From NCBI GenBank assembly GCA_900555195.1, contig USKC01000167.1, positions 1 to 6,911 on the forward strand: 6,911 nt of DNA, in the 5' to 3' direction. Every line of letters begins with the position of its first letter. The first letter of the stretch is position 1. This DNA is from an uncultured Lachnospiraceae bacterium. Lineage in GTDB: Bacteria > Bacillota > Clostridia > Lachnospirales > Lachnospiraceae. Shown piece after piece: positions 6,327-6,911 of the stretch. The position numbers were made by a program, and so were the translations under genes. The notes under the pieces were generated by a model. It was not told the origin of the DNA, made no database searches, and saw only the letters and a list, made by a program, of their open reading frames with translations.

Positions 6327-6911
6327 GCGGCAGATATTCCTCCCATGATCGTTGTATGAGCCACCTTCGATGTGCAAAATCAACCGCAAAGTTTCTCCAG
6401 ATCAGTGGAAGAACGCTCCGTATTCCATCTGGACCTGCGGGAGAACCTGATCCCTGCTGTGGAGAGCCGTTTCCATACCTACGCGGAGAACACCACGGAG
6501 GAAGGACTGGCGGCATCCAGGGAACACCGGGCTTTTGGAGGGTTTTCTCTGGGAGCGGTTACCACCTGGTATCAGTTTATCTATAACCTGGATTATATCA
6601 AATATTTTCTCCCTATGAGCGGCGACTGCTGGATTATGGGAACTTACGGCGGCCTGTATCATCCGGAAGAAACGGTGGATTATCTGGAAAATATGCTGGA
6701 ATCCGGAGGATGGCAGGAAACGGATTTCCGGATTTTCCAGGGAATCGGCACCAGCGATCCGATCTGGGATCAGACGGACAGCCAGATTCAGGAGATGTTT
6801 GTGAGAGAACGGTTTACACCGGAAAATCTGCATTACGCAATTATAGAGAATGGCCGTCATGATATTGATGCATGTGAACGGTATTTATATTATGGACTTC
6901 AGGATTTCTTT
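6327..6911 (+). pseudogene. Remnant of a CE1/feruloyl-esterase-like alpha/beta hydrolase, 5'-truncated with an in-frame stop
   Basis: In the frame of position 6327 the sequence reads KAADIPPMIVV, then TGA (6357-6359), then ATFDVQNQPQSFSRSVEERSVFHLDLRENLIPAVESRF and onward to the window edge. The order of motifs is that of esterase-D/feruloyl-esterase-like hydrolases found alone or beside xylanase modules: the xPMIVV strand, LRENLIPAVE helix, GFSLG nucleophile elbow (Ser at 6546-6548), FLPMSGDCW, GTSDPIWD (candidate Asp at 6756), and GRHDIDACERYLYYGL (candidate His at 6858). So the triad residues survive. The N-terminal half with the HGGG oxyanion region is absent, because only about 60 bases separate this segment from the preceding terminator. 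A TAA also lies at 6321 in the same frame, and no start with a binding site is visible. The gene runs off the right edge near its expected C-terminus. Confidence 0.75.

Noticed and set aside
6357..6359. TGA read as selenocysteine in the esterase
   Set aside because: No selenocysteine is known at this strand position in the family, no convincing SECIS-like hairpin was identified just after it, and the N-terminal half of the gene is missing anyway.
5511..6389. Open frame on the - strand (292 codons) opposite the DUF3048 gene
   Set aside because: It overlaps a clearly coding gene with signal peptide and family motifs, runs through the terminator hairpin, and shows no motif of its own.
6197..6586. 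Forward frame of 129 codons across the terminator and the esterase remnant
   Set aside because: It crosses the terminator stem and its translation has no family pattern, whereas another frame over the same bases gives clear esterase motifs.

Overview
The window reads as a chromosomal segment from an anaerobic Firmicute of the class Clostridia, probably Lachnospiraceae. The basis is the conserved order pyrH-frr-uppS-cdsA-dxr-rseP, all on the + strand with tight spacing and strong GGAGG-type ribosome binding sites, a moderate GC content and protein sequences of clostridial type. The genus cannot be fixed from the sequence alone.

Layout. Positions 2-481 are the 3' two thirds of pyrH (UMP kinase). 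Next come frr (504-1055, ribosome recycling factor) and a good intrinsic terminator hairpin at 1069-1099. Then follow uppS (1135-1854, undecaprenyl diphosphate synthase), cdsA (1889-2737, CDP-diglyceride synthase), dxr (2752-3915, DXP reductoisomerase) and rseP (3909-4961, site-2 metalloprotease with a PDZ domain, TTG start overlapping the end of dxr). After a 108-base gap, which holds a possible 11-codon leader ORF (5038-5073), comes a gene for an exported DUF3048 (YerB-like) protein (5070-6134). A strong intrinsic terminator (6228-6264) closes this transcription unit. The last ~580 bases (6327-6911) encode the middle and C-terminal part of a CE1/feruloyl-esterase-like alpha/beta hydrolase. 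It has no room for its N-terminal part and carries an in-frame TGA inside a conserved stretch, so it looks like a pseudogene.

How the genes fit together. pyrH and frr serve nucleotide supply and translation recycling. uppS, cdsA, dxr and rseP form the envelope/isoprenoid block. Dxr makes MEP for isoprenoid precursors and UppS builds the C55 lipid carrier of cell-wall synthesis. CdsA activates phosphatidate for phospholipid synthesis, and RseP cleaves membrane substrates. The secreted DUF3048 protein could share the envelope theme, but its function is unknown. In many Clostridia the genes after rseP are ispG and polC, so the DUF3048 gene and the broken esterase suggest a rearranged or lineage-specific downstream boundary.

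I found no convincing new system. The items most worth a second look are the decayed esterase and its junction, the terminator between frr and uppS with no obvious promoter behind it, and the mini-ORF overlapping the DUF3048 start.
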